Assembly: GCA_016705325.1 (NCBI GenBank) | Contig: JADIYJ010000030.1 | Location: forward strand, 67,001-131,000 | DNA: 64,000 bases | DNA from: Pseudomonadota bacterium | GTDB lineage: Bacteria > Pseudomonadota > Gammaproteobacteria > Steroidobacterales > Steroidobacteraceae | Reading direction: 5' to 3' | Shown here: positions 56,261 through 64,000 of the stretch, in pieces | Layout of the letters: each line of letters starts with the position of its first letter | Numbering within the stretch: the stretch's first letter is position 1 | Position numbers and translations under genes: made by a program | The notes under the pieces: generated by a model | Told to the model about the DNA's origin: nothing | Seen by the model: the letters and a program-made list of their open reading frames with translations, nothing else | Databases searched by the model: none

Positions 56261-56301
56261 CCGGCAACGCAATCGACTTCAGGAAAGGGGCGGACTGATC
56301 A

Positions 56302-57204
56302 ATGGAAATCGCACTCGTACTCGCAGTCATCGCGATCATATTCGTCATGAAGACGATCAAGATCGTGCCGCAGCAGCACGCCTGGGTCGTCGAGCGGCTC
56401 GGCAAGTACGATCGAACGCTGACGCCCGGGCTCAGCTTCGTGGTCCCGTTCATCGAGCGCGTCGCCTACAGGCACTCGCTCAAGGAAGTTCCGCTCGACG
56501 TGCCGAGCCAGGTCTGCATCACCAAGGACAACACGCAGCTGCAGGTCGACGGCATCATCTACTTCCAGGTTACGGACCCGATGCGGGCCAGTTACGGTTC
56601 GAGCAATTACGTGCTTGCGATCACCCAGCTGGCGCAGACGCTGCTGCGTTCGGTGATCGGCAAGATGGAACTCGACAAGACCTTCGAGGAGCGCGACGCG
56701 ATCAACGCCTCGGTCGTCAGCGCGCTGGACGAGGCCGCGGCCAACTGGGGCGTCAAGGTGCTGCGCTACGAAATCAAGGACCTCACGCCGCCACAGGAGA
56801 TCCTGCGCTCGATGCAGGCGCAGATCACGGCCGAGCGCGAGAAGCGTGCGCTGATCGCGGCCTCGGAAGGGCGCAAGCAGGAACAGATCAACATCGCCAC
56901 CGGCGAGCGCGAGGCCTCCATCGCGCGTTCCGAGGGCGAACGCCAGGCCGAGATCAACAAGGCCCAGGGCGAGGCGGCGGCGATCGTGGCCGTGGCGGAT
57001 GCGACGGCGGATGCGATCCGCAAGGTGGCCCAGGCGATCCAGTCGCCGGGCGGCGTGCAGGCGGTGCAGCTCAAGGTGGCCGAGAAGGCCGTGGAGGCCT
57101 ATGGCCAGCTGGCACAGAAGAACAACACCATGATCGTGCCGGGCAACATGACCGAGGTTTCGGCGCTGATTGGCACCGCGATGGCGCTGATGAAGAAGGG
57201 GTAG
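56302..57204 (+). CDS. SPFH/band-7 (stomatin-like) protein, QmcA family
   Basis: The product has 300 residues. One N-terminal membrane segment (MEIALVLAVIAIIFVMKTIK) is followed by the SPFH domain (about 22-180: VPQQHAWVVERLGKYDRTL, GLSFVVPFIERVAYRHSLKE, DGIIYFQVTDP). A coiled coil (about 185-245) is rich in Glu/Ala/Arg, and the tail ends GTAMALMKKG. Such proteins oligomerise at the inner membrane and modulate proteases such as FtsH. It pairs with the NfeD gene upstream. Confidence 0.93.
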   Translation: MEIALVLAVIAIIFVMKTIKIVPQQHAWVVERLGKYDRTLTPGLSFVVPFIERVAYRHSLKEVPLDVPSQVCITKDNTQLQVDGIIYFQVTDPMRASYGSSNYVLAITQLAQTLLRSVIGKMELDKTFEERDAINASVVSALDEAAANWGVKVLRYEIKDLTPPQEILRSMQAQITAEREKRALIAASEGRKQEQINIATGEREASIARSEGERQAEINKAQGEAAAIVAVADATADAIRKVAQAIQSPGGVQAVQLKVAEKAVEAYGQLAQKNNTMIVPGNMTEVSALIGTAMALMKKG

Positions 57205-57510
57205 GAAGGGGAGGAAGGGCGGAAGGGCGGAAGGGGAGGAAGGGGCGGAAGGGGAGGAAGGGCCGGAAGCGCCGATCCTTCCTATCCTTCCTATCCTTCC
57301 TATCCTTCCTATCCTTCCTATCCTTCCTATCCTTCCTGTCCTTCCTGTCCTTCCTGTCCTTCCTGTCCTTCCTGTCCTTCCTGTCCTTCCTGTCCTTCCT
57401 GTTCCTGTCCTTCCTGTCCCCCTCCTTCCTTCCTGTCTTTCCTGTCGGCCTTCAGTCCTTCCCCCTTCCTCCCCTTCCTCCCCTTCCTCCCCCTTCCGCA
57501 CCCCTCCTAA
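57205..57510 (+). repeat. Low-complexity array: GGAAGG purine tract then CCTTCCTAT/CCTTCCTGT nonamers
   Basis: The 366-base gap before leuS contains a purine-rich tract (GGAAGGGGA-like, 57205-57268), then from 57277 six copies of CCTTCCTAT, eight of CCTTCCTGT, a shortened unit and decaying CCTTCC repeats. The two halves are partly complementary, so the transcript could fold into a long hairpin. I see no promoter or gene inside it; the glycine/arginine-rich open frames across it are artefacts of the repeat. A related array lies at 61520-61720. Confidence 0.93.
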
Positions 57511-57570
57511 CCCCTGACTTCACCGGTCCAGTATCCTGTGCAGTCCGCCACCCGCCTCATCCGGTCGACC

Positions 57571-60006
57571 ATGCAGGAACGTTACGAACCGTCCGTCCTC
57601 GAGCCGCAAGCCCAGGCCTTCTGGGACGGCAATGGCAGCTTTGCCGTCGCCGAGGACCCGTCCCGCCCGAAGTACTACTGTCTCTGCATGTTCCCGTACC
57701 CGAGCGGGCGCCTGCACATGGGACACGTTCGCAACTACACGATCGGCGACGTGATCACGCGCTACATGCGCATGCAGGGTTACAACGTGCTGCAGCCGAT
57801 GGGCTGGGACGCGTTCGGCCTGCCCGCCGAGAACGCCGCGATGGCGAACGGCGTGCCGCCTGCGAAGTGGACGTACGACAACATCGCGTACATGAAGCGA
57901 CAGCTGAAGTCGCTCGGGTTCGGCATCGACTGGTCGCGTGAAGTCGCCACCTGCAAGCCCGACTACTACCGCTGGAACCAGTGGCTGTTCCTGCGGATGC
58001 TCGAGAAGGGCATCGCCTACCGCAAGACCGGCACGGTCAACTGGGACCCGGTGGACCAGACCGTGCTCGCCAACGAGCAGGTGATCGACGGCCGCGGCTG
58101 GCGCTCCGGCGCGCTGGTCGAGAAGCGCGAGATCCCGATGTACTACCTCGGCATCACGAAGTACGCCGACGACCTGCTCGGCGCGCTGGACGACATGCCG
58201 GGCTGGCCCGAGCGCGTGCGGCTGATGCAGGAGAACTGGATCGGCCGCTCCGAGGGCCTCGAGATCGAGTTCGACGTCGAAGGCGGCGGCACGCTCGGCA
58301 TCTACACGACGCGTCCGGATACGCTGCTCGGCGTTACCTACATGGCCGTCGCCGCCGAGCATCCGCTCGCGCAGCGTGCCGCGCAGGACAACCCCGACCT
58401 GCAGCAGTTCATCGCCGAGTGCCAGCGCAACGGCGTCACCGAAGCCGCGCTCGAGACGATGGAAAAGCGCGGCATGCCGCTCGGCATCCACGCCATCCAC
58501 CCGATCAGCGGCGAGCGCATCCCGGTGTGGGTCGCCAATTTCGTGCTGATGGGTTACGGCACCGGCGCGGTGATGGCCGTCCCGGCGCACGACCAGCGCG
58601 ACTACGAGTTTGCGCGTCGTTACGGCCTGCGCATCCATCAAGTCGTGCGGCCGGCCGACGGCTCGCTCGCCCGCATCGACGAGGAGGCGTACCTCGAGCA
58701 CGGCACGCTGATCAATTCCGGGCAGTTCGACGGCCTCGACTTCGACGAGGCATTTGACGCGTTCGCGAAGCTGTTCGAGGCGCAGGGTCGGGTGCCCGAC
58801 GGCAGCGGCAATCCGCTCGGCAAGGACGCAAAGTTCCTCGAGTGCCAATGCCCGAAGTGTGGCAAGCCGGCGCGTCGCGAAACGGACACGATGGACACGT
58901 TCGTCGATTCGTCCTGGTACTACTTCCGCTACGCGAGCGCGAACAATGACGGCGCCATGGTCGACGAGCGTGCGAGGTACTGGATGCCCGTCGACCAGTA
59001 CATCGGCGGCATCGAGCACGCGATCCTGCACCTGCTGTATTCGCGCTTCTGGACGCGCGTGATGCGCGAGCTCGGCCTGACGCAGGTCGAGGAGCCGTTC
59101 GCCAACCTGCTCACGCAGGGCATGGTGTTGAACCAGATCTATTTCCGCAAGCCGGCGGAAGGCCGCATCGTCTACTACAACCCGGCCGACGTGGACGTGG
59201 TGCTCGACGACAAGGGCGCGCCGGTCGGAGCCGTGTTGCGGGCCGACGGCCAGCCGGTCGAGGCGTCCGGCATCGGCACGATGTCGAAGTCGAAGAACAA
59301 CGGCGTCGATCCGCAGTCGCTGGTCGAGACCTACGGCGCGGATACCGCGCGCCTGTTCATGATGTTCGCGGCGCCGCCGGAGCAGTCGCTCGAATGGAGC
59401 GACGAGGGCGTCGAAGGCGCGTTCCGTTTCATGAAGCGGCTGTGGAAGGCCGTGCACCAGCACGTGCAGGGCGGCTCGTCAGCGGCGGCGCTCGACCGGG
59501 CGGCGCTATCGCCTGCGCAGCGCGACATTCGACGCCAGGTGCACGAGACCCTGCGCAAGATCACGCACGACATCGGCACCCGGCGCACGTTCAACACCGC
59601 AATCGCCGCGGTGATGGAGCTCATGAACGCGCTGGCGAAGTTCGACGACCGCAGCAGCCAGGGCCGCGCTGTCATGCAGGAAGCGCTCGAGATCGTGGTG
59701 CTGGGCCTGGCGCCGGTAGTGCCACACGCCTGCCATGCCTTGTGGCGCGAGCTTGGCCACGCCGGTGCCGTCATCGACGAGCGCTGGCCGCAAGTCGACA
59801 CTGCGGCGCTGGTGCGCGATGCCATCGAAGTCGTGGTGCAGGTGAACGGCAAGCTGCGCGGGCGCGTCACGGTGGCGGCGGGCGCCGACGAGGCGACCGT
59901 GCGTGAAGCGGCCCTGGCCGACGTGGGCGTGCTCAGGTACATCGAAGGCAAGCCGATCCGCAAGTTCGTGTACGTGCGCGGCAAGCTGGCGAACGTGGTC
60001 GTATGA
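57571..60006 (+). CDS. leuS: Leucyl-tRNA synthetase
   Basis: LeuRS charges tRNA-Leu and edits mischarged products. The ATG at 57571 gives MQERYEPSVLEPQAQAFW and 811 residues; E. coli has 860. The class I HIGH signature appears as HMGH (in SGRLHMGHVRNY, near residue 49). The CP1 editing domain (about 220-410) includes TRPDTLLGVTYMAVAAEHPL and GTGAVMAVPAHDQRD. The KMSKS loop is MSKSK at 571-575. The anticodon-binding and C-terminal domains follow. The stop overlaps lptE (ATGA). Confidence 0.97.
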   Translation: MQERYEPSVLEPQAQAFWDGNGSFAVAEDPSRPKYYCLCMFPYPSGRLHMGHVRNYTIGDVITRYMRMQGYNVLQPMGWDAFGLPAENAAMANGVPPAKWTYDNIAYMKRQLKSLGFGIDWSREVATCKPDYYRWNQWLFLRMLEKGIAYRKTGTVNWDPVDQTVLANEQVIDGRGWRSGALVEKREIPMYYLGITKYADDLLGALDDMPGWPERVRLMQENWIGRSEGLEIEFDVEGGGTLGIYTTRPDTLLGVTYMAVAAEHPLAQRAAQDNPDLQQFIAECQRNGVTEAALETMEKRGMPLGIHAIHPISGERIPVWVANFVLMGYGTGAVMAVPAHDQRDYEFARRYGLRIHQVVRPADGSLARIDEEAYLEHGTLINSGQFDGLDFDEAFDAFAKLFEAQGRVPDGSGNPLGKDAKFLECQCPKCGKPARRETDTMDTFVDSSWYYFRYASANNDGAMVDERARYWMPVDQYIGGIEHAILHLLYSRFWTRVMRELGLTQVEEPFANLLTQGMVLNQIYFRKPAEGRIVYYNPADVDVVLDDKGAPVGAVLRADGQPVEASGIGTMSKSKNNGVDPQSLVETYGADTARLFMMFAAPPEQSLEWSDEGVEGAFRFMKRLWKAVHQHVQGGSSAAALDRAALSPAQRDIRRQVHETLRKITHDIGTRRTFNTAIAAVMELMNALAKFDDRSSQGRAVMQEALEIVVLGLAPVVPHACHALWRELGHAGAVIDERWPQVDTAALVRDAIEVVVQVNGKLRGRVTVAAGADEATVREAALADVGVLRYIEGKPIRKFVYVRGKLANVVV

Positions 60007-60491
60007 ACGCCCTGCGCGCGACGCTGGTGTTGCTCGTCGCCGCATTCCTGCTGGCGGGTTGCGGTTTCCACCTGCAGGGAAGCGGCTCGCTGCCGGAGGG
60101 AATGCGCAAGTTCTACGTGATCACGGCCGACCAGGTCACGCCCTTTGCGGTGGAGCTGCGCCGGGCCATCGAGCGTTCAGGCGGCCAGCTGACGAGCACA
60201 GCGGCGGAAGCGGACACGGTCGTGCGTATCCAGCGCGATCGCAGCGGGCGGCGTGTGCTCTCGGTCTCCACGCGCAACACGCCGCAGGAATTCGAGATCT
60301 TCTACCTGATCGAGTACTCGGTGGACCGCGGCGGCAAGGAAGTGCTCGAGTTGCAGCCGCTCGAGATGATCCGCAACCTGAGCTTCGACGAGACGCAGCT
60401 GCTCGCGAAAGACCGCGAGGAGGTCATCATCCGCGAGGCGATGGCGCGCGATCTCGCCGTGCTGGTGACGCGCCGGCTCGAGTCGCTCTGA
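60003..60491 (+). CDS. lptE: LPS assembly lipoprotein LptE
   Basis: LptE is the outer-membrane lipoprotein plug of the LptD LPS exporter. The product has 162 residues. The signal peptide with lipobox LLAGC (Cys20) is followed by GFHLQGSGSLPEGMRKFYVI, a strong family start. The rest has the expected alternating beta/alpha pattern. Its start overlaps the leuS stop. Downstream, the usual partner holA is displaced by a reversed pip gene and a repeat array. Confidence 0.93.
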   Translation: MNALRATLVLLVAAFLLAGCGFHLQGSGSLPEGMRKFYVITADQVTPFAVELRRAIERSGGQLTSTAAEADTVVRIQRDRSGRRVLSVSTRNTPQEFEIFYLIEYSVDRGGKEVLELQPLEMIRNLSFDETQLLAKDREEVIIREAMARDLAVLVTRRLESL

Positions 60492-60518
60492 CTGCTTCAG
60501 ATCGATCCAGGCACGCTG

Positions 60519-61478
60519 TCACCGCGCGAATCGATCGGTCGCCGACACGAGCTCGTGCGTGTTGCCGGCCTCCAGCGCCGAATGTCCCGCGTCGGGAACC
60601 ACGCGGAAGTCGGCTTCCGGCCACGCCTTGTGCAGGTCCCACGCGCTGCGCATCGGGCACACGACGTCGTAGCGGCCCTGCACGATCACGGCCGGGATCT
60701 TGCGGATCCTGCGCACGCCCCGCAGCAACTGGCTTTCGTCGTCGAAGAACCCCTGGTTGACGAAGTAGTGGCATTCGATGCGGGCCACGGCGATGGCGAA
60801 GTCGTCGGAATTCCACGCCGCGATATTCTGCTGGTTGACGAGCAGGTAACTCGTCGCGGCCTCCCACTCGGCCCACGCCTTTGCGGCCTTGAGCTGCACC
60901 GCACGACTGCGGCTGGTCAGCCGCTTGTAGAACGCGCCGACCAGGTCGCCCCGTTCCGCTGGTGGAATCGCTGCGACGTAATTGGCCCAGTGATCCGGGA
61001 AGATCGCGCTCGCGCCGTGCTGGTAAAACCAGTGAATCTCCCAGTCGCGCAGCATGAAGATGCCGCGCAGCACGAGTTCGGTCACGCGCTTCGGGTGCGC
61101 CTGCGCGTAGGCGAGCGACAACGTCGAGCCCCACGAGCCGCCGAACACGAGCCAGCGCTCGACGCCCAGGTGCTGGCGCAATGCCTCCATGTCCGCGACG
61201 AGATGCTGCGTCGTGTTGTCGACCAGGCTCGCGTGCGGCTTGCTGCGGCCGCAACCGCGCTGGTCGAACAGCACGATCCGGTACCTGCGCGGGTCGAAGA
61301 AGCGACGGGACGACTCGCCCGCGCCGGCCCCCGGTCCGCCGTGCACGAACACCGCCGGCTTCCCCTGCGGATTGCCGCATTCTTCCCAGTAGATCTCGTG
61401 TTCCGACGAGACGCGCAGCCAGCCGCTGCGGTACGGCTTGATGGCGGGATACAGGGTGCGGCGGGCGGAGGAGGCCAT
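60519..61478 (-). CDS. pip: Proline iminopeptidase
   Basis: Pip removes N-terminal proline from peptides; it is an alpha/beta hydrolase. The product has 319 residues (usual 310-320). Oxyanion motif HGGPG is at 46-50. The nucleophile is Ser115 in GGSWGS; the other triad members are Asp in QGRYDVVCP and His in DAGHSALE. LFDQRGCGRS is typical of the family. It lies on the opposite strand between lptE and holA, which are usually adjacent, so it appears to be an insertion into that operon. Confidence 0.95.
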   Translation of the reverse strand: MASSARRTLYPAIKPYRSGWLRVSSEHEIYWEECGNPQGKPAVFVHGGPGAGAGESSRRFFDPRRYRIVLFDQRGCGRSKPHASLVDNTTQHLVADMEALRQHLGVERWLVFGGSWGSTLSLAYAQAHPKRVTELVLRGIFMLRDWEIHWFYQHGASAIFPDHWANYVAAIPPAERGDLVGAFYKRLTSRSRAVQLKAAKAWAEWEAATSYLLVNQQNIAAWNSDDFAIAVARIECHYFVNQGFFDDESQLLRGVRRIRKIPAVIVQGRYDVVCPMRSAWDLHKAWPEADFRVVPDAGHSALEAGNTHELVSATDRFAR

Positions 61479-61519
61479 GGGTCGATACCGTGCGGGCGGT
61501 CAGTGCGGGGAATATAGCG

Positions 61520-61720
61520 GAGAGGGGGGTAGGGAAGGGCGGGAAGGGCAGGAAGGGTAGGAAGGGTAGGAAGGGAGGAAGGGTAGGAAGGGCAGGAAGG
61601 GAGGAAGGGAGGAAGAGAGGAAGGGTAGGAAGGGCAGGAAGGGTAGGAAGTGCTTTCCCGCTGAGTGTCTTGACCTTCCGCCCTTCCTCCCCTTCCTGCC
61701 CTTCCCCCCCTCCCCCTTCC
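61520..61720 (+). repeat. Second GGAAGGGTA/GGAAGGGCA array, upstream of holA
   Basis: The 323-base gap between pip and holA contains about 130 bases of purine-rich units such as GGAAGGGTA, GGAAGGGCA and GGAAGGGA, a short unique part (61650-61678), and then a pyrimidine tract of CCCTTCC units. The arrangement, purine arm then pyrimidine arm, repeats that of 57205-57510. A TATAAT box (61725-61730) directly after the array may be the -10 of holA, without a clear -35. Confidence 0.92.
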
Positions 61721-61801
61721 CCTCTATAATCCCCGGCACATGCCGAGTCACACCCAGGCACCCCAACCACCGCGGATTCGCGCTGCAGGCCGCTCCGCCC
61801 C

Positions 61802-62818
61802 GTGAGGACGACTCCCGACTCGTTTCAGACGGCGCTGGCTAAAGGCCAGCTGCCGCGCGCGTGCCTCATCACGGGTGTCGAACCGCTGCTGATCGACGAA
61901 GCAGCGACAGCGCTGCGGGCCAGGGCGCGTGCGGCCGGCTACGGCGATCGCGAGGTCCATTTCATCGAGCGCGGGTTCGATTGGGACGCGCTGCTGATGG
62001 ATGCAAACAGCCTCGCGCTCTTCGCCAACCTGCGGCTGATCGAACTCAAGCTGCGCAACGCGCCGGATGCCAGCGCGTCGAAGAACCTGGTCAAGTTGGC
62101 GGCCGCGCCCCCGGCCGACACCGTGCTGCTCGTCACCGGCGAACTTGAGCCCAAGCAGCAGAAGTCGGCGTGGGTCAACGAGTTCGAGCGCCAGGGCACG
62201 GTGGTCGTCGCGCCGGCGATGACGCGCGAGCGCCTGCCCGAATGGATCACGCGCCGTCTGCAGCAGCACGGCGTCACGCTCGAGTCGGCAGCCGCGCAGC
62301 TGCTCGCTGACCGGGTCGAAGGCAACCTGCTCGCCGCGCAGCAGGAGATCGAGCGCATCGCCTTGTTGAAGCCAGGTTCGACACTCGGCGCCGACGCTGT
62401 TGCGGAGCTGGTCGCCGACAACGCCCGCTACGACGTGTTCGAGTTGTCCACTGCGGCATTCCTGGGCAATGCGCCACGGGCGCTGCGCATCCTCGACGGC
62501 CTGCGCAGCGAAGGCCGTGAACCGCCGCTGATTCTCTGGGCCTTGCTCAACGACCTGCGCGCGGTCTCGCGAGTGCTGCAACGCGAACCGAACGATCGCA
62601 ATATCGACGGCATTTTCCGCGCCGAGCAGGTCTGGGGCAGTCGGCAGGGGCCGATCAAGGTCGCCCTTAAGCGAATGCGCCGCGCCGACATCGATGCGCT
62701 GCTCACCGCGGCAGCGCGTGCCGATCGTATCGCGAAAGGCAGCCTGCGCGGCGAACCCTGGGTCGAGATCACCGGACTGGTCGCACGCATTGCCGGCGTG
62801 AAACTCGCGGCCGCATGA
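61802..62818 (+). CDS. holA: DNA polymerase III subunit delta
   Basis: HolA is the wrench subunit of the clamp loader that opens the beta clamp. The GTG start gives MRTTPDSFQTALAKGQLPRA and 338 residues (E. coli 343). The AAA-like domain I contains CLITGVEPLLIDEAATALRA and TVLLVTGELEPKQQKSAW. The C-terminal collar domain contains EPPLILWALLNDLRAVSRVL. It has lost ATP-binding residues, as is normal for delta. Its stop overlaps nadD. Confidence 0.93.
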   Translation: MRTTPDSFQTALAKGQLPRACLITGVEPLLIDEAATALRARARAAGYGDREVHFIERGFDWDALLMDANSLALFANLRLIELKLRNAPDASASKNLVKLAAAPPADTVLLVTGELEPKQQKSAWVNEFERQGTVVVAPAMTRERLPEWITRRLQQHGVTLESAAAQLLADRVEGNLLAAQQEIERIALLKPGSTLGADAVAELVADNARYDVFELSTAAFLGNAPRALRILDGLRSEGREPPLILWALLNDLRAVSRVLQREPNDRNIDGIFRAEQVWGSRQGPIKVALKRMRRADIDALLTAAARADRIAKGSLRGEPWVEITGLVARIAGVKLAAA

Positions 62819-63483
62819 CGAAAAGATCTTTCAGCGCACCGCTCGGCGTCTTCGGCGGTACGTTCGACCCGATCCACTTCGGTCACCTGCGCACCGCGTT
62901 CGAGATCCTGCAGACGGTCCGTCTGCAGGCAGTGCGCTTCGTTCCTGCCGGTGATCCACCGCATCGCGATCCGCCGCAGGTCGACGCCGCCCGGCGCCTC
63001 GAATTCGTGCGCGCGGCCGTGGCCGACCAACCGGGGTTCGACGTCGATGATCGTGAGATTCGACGCGCGGGTCGTTCGTACAGCGTGCTGACGCTGGCCG
63101 AACTGCGAGCGGAACTGCCGGATACGCCGTTGTGCCTCATCGTCGGCATGGACGCATTTCTTGGCTTGCCGACGTGGCACCGGTGGACGGAGCTGCTCGA
63201 ACTCGCGCACGTCGTCGTCGCACCGCGCCCGGGCTGGATGGCGCCGAACTCCGGCGTGCTGGGCGACCTGCTGGCCGATCGCGGCGTCGATGCGGCCGGG
63301 ACTTTGCACAACGCGCGCGCCGGGCGCATCCTGATCCAGCCCGTGACGCAACTCGAAATTTCATCCACGGAATTGCGCGACCTGCTCGCCGCCGGCCGCG
63401 ATCCCCGCTACCTGGTCCCCGATCCCGTGCGCGCGCTGATCCGCGCGACCCACAGCTATTCCGTTTCCCAACCCACGAGGTGA
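62815..63483 (+). CDS. nadD: Nicotinate-nucleotide adenylyltransferase
   Basis: NadD makes deamido-NAD from nicotinate mononucleotide and ATP. The product has 222 residues (usual 213-222). The nucleotidyl-transferase motif FGGTFDPIHFGHLR is at about residues 13-26, and the second signature SSTELRDLLAAGRD (ISSTxxR) near 183-190. The four-base overlap with holA (ATGA) indicates coupling. Start: MTKRSFSAPLGVFGG. Confidence 0.96.
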   Translation: MTKRSFSAPLGVFGGTFDPIHFGHLRTAFEILQTVRLQAVRFVPAGDPPHRDPPQVDAARRLEFVRAAVADQPGFDVDDREIRRAGRSYSVLTLAELRAELPDTPLCLIVGMDAFLGLPTWHRWTELLELAHVVVAPRPGWMAPNSGVLGDLLADRGVDAAGTLHNARAGRILIQPVTQLEISSTELRDLLAAGRDPRYLVPDPVRALIRATHSYSVSQPTR

Positions 63484-63485
63484 GC

Positions 63486-64000
63486 ATGGCAGCCAAGCGC
63501 CCGTCGCGATCGTCTTCCGCATCCTCTGTCCGTCCTGCCGCCCGCGCCGCCAGCAAGGCGCCCGCCAGGACCGCCGCCAAGGGTCCCTGCCAAGGCTCGA
63601 GCGAAGGCGCCGCGTAAGGTCGCGGCCGGCACCAAGCCTGCGACGACGAAGCTGAGCAGGGCCAAGACCAGGGCCAAGGCACCGCCGGCGCTGGCACAGG
63701 TCGTGCTCGCCGCGCTCGAGGACATGAAGGCCGTGAACGTAAAGGCGATGGATGTCCGCGGCATCACCGACATCACCGACATGATGGTGGTGGCGAGCGG
63801 CACGTCGGACCGGCACGTGAAGTCGATTGCGGACCGTGTCGTGCAGCGCTGCAAGGAAGCCGGTTACCGGCCCTATGGCATCGAAGGCGAGCGTGATGGC
63901 GAGTGGGTGCTGCTGGACCTGAACGACGTCGTGCTGCACGTGATGTTGCCACGAGTGCGTGAGTTCTACGCGCTCGAGAAGCTCTGGGAAAAAGGCGCCG
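63486..64000 (+). CDS. rsfS: Ribosomal silencing factor RsfS, frameshifted and cut by window end
   Basis: RsfS binds L14 and blocks subunit joining in starvation. The ATG at 63486, two bases after nadD, starts MAAKRPSRSSSASSVRPAAR, a basic alanine/lysine-rich extension of about 70 residues. One extra G in the run at 63581-63583 shifts the frame; without it the extension continues and joins the conserved domain, visible in frame from about 63700 (VVLAALEDMKAVNVKAMDVR, TDMMVVASGTSDRHVKSIAD, EGERDGEWVLLDLNDVVLHV). The last bases read EFYALEKLWEKGA, so little is missing at the window end. Confidence 0.88.

Noticed and set aside
56299..57501. 400-residue minus-strand frame with GRTGRTG and GRIGRIG repeats
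   Set aside because: Product of the nonamer array plus the antisense of the stomatin-like gene.

Overview
The window is GC-rich chromosomal DNA from a gammaproteobacterium. Support comes from the gene order secE-nusG-rplKAJL-rpoBC, then rpsLG-fusA-tuf-rpsJ and the complete S10/spc/alpha ribosomal clusters with rpmJ after secY, from the rplQ..uvrA-MFS-ssb neighbourhood, and from the miaB-phoH-ybeY-corC-lnt and leuS-lptE-holA-nadD-rsfS blocks. A relative of the Xanthomonadales/Steroidobacterales/Nevskiales is my best guess, but no rRNA gene is present to prove it.

Layout. 1-11.6 kb: secE (cut by the window edge), a nusG that loses its C-terminal half, rplK, rplA, an L10-type mRNA leader, rplJ, rplL, rpoB and rpoC. 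11.6-16.4 kb: the str operon (rpsL, rpsG, fusA, tuf, rpsJ) behind a near-consensus sigma70 promoter. 16.4-30.4 kb: a run of 75 G, a second promoter and leader, then rplC to rplQ (S10, spc and alpha clusters), closed by a clear terminator. 30.4-30.8 kb: mscL. 30.9-41.8 kb: accessory DNA with nine genes, bracketed by two identical 34-bp copies of a tRNA 3' end. 41.9-47.5 kb: pepQ, a repeat-built lipoprotein, an acetyltransferase and uvrA. 47.6-57.2 kb: an MFS exporter, ssb, the miaB-phoH-ybeY-corC-lnt block, a metallo-hydrolase, and an NfeD/stomatin pair. 57.2-64 kb: leuS, lptE, a reversed pip gene, holA, nadD and the start of rsfS, with two low-complexity GGAAGG-type arrays.

The housekeeping part is a translation/transcription supercluster: RNA polymerase core subunits, most ribosomal proteins, both elongation factors and the SecYE translocon. 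The most interesting part is the 30.9-41.8 kb segment. It encodes an exported CHAT-family (caspase-like) protease, a CHASE2 membrane sensor in an operon with a FecR-like exported protein, and a soluble FtsH-like AAA+ zinc metalloprotease with a large unrecognised N-terminal region. The rest are a DUF3841 protein, an exported protein with a calcium-loop-like motif and three small unknowns, two of them membrane proteins. I read this as a candidate envelope-sensing/proteolytic module; its function is inference.

Sequence quality matters here. nusG, rpsL/rpsG, fusA, tuf (five separate indels), rplE, rpsD and rsfS carry deletions, lost stops or frameshifts that would be lethal or very odd if real, and the 75-G run looks like a sequencing or assembly artefact. 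These are reported as probable errors, with the checks that would decide.
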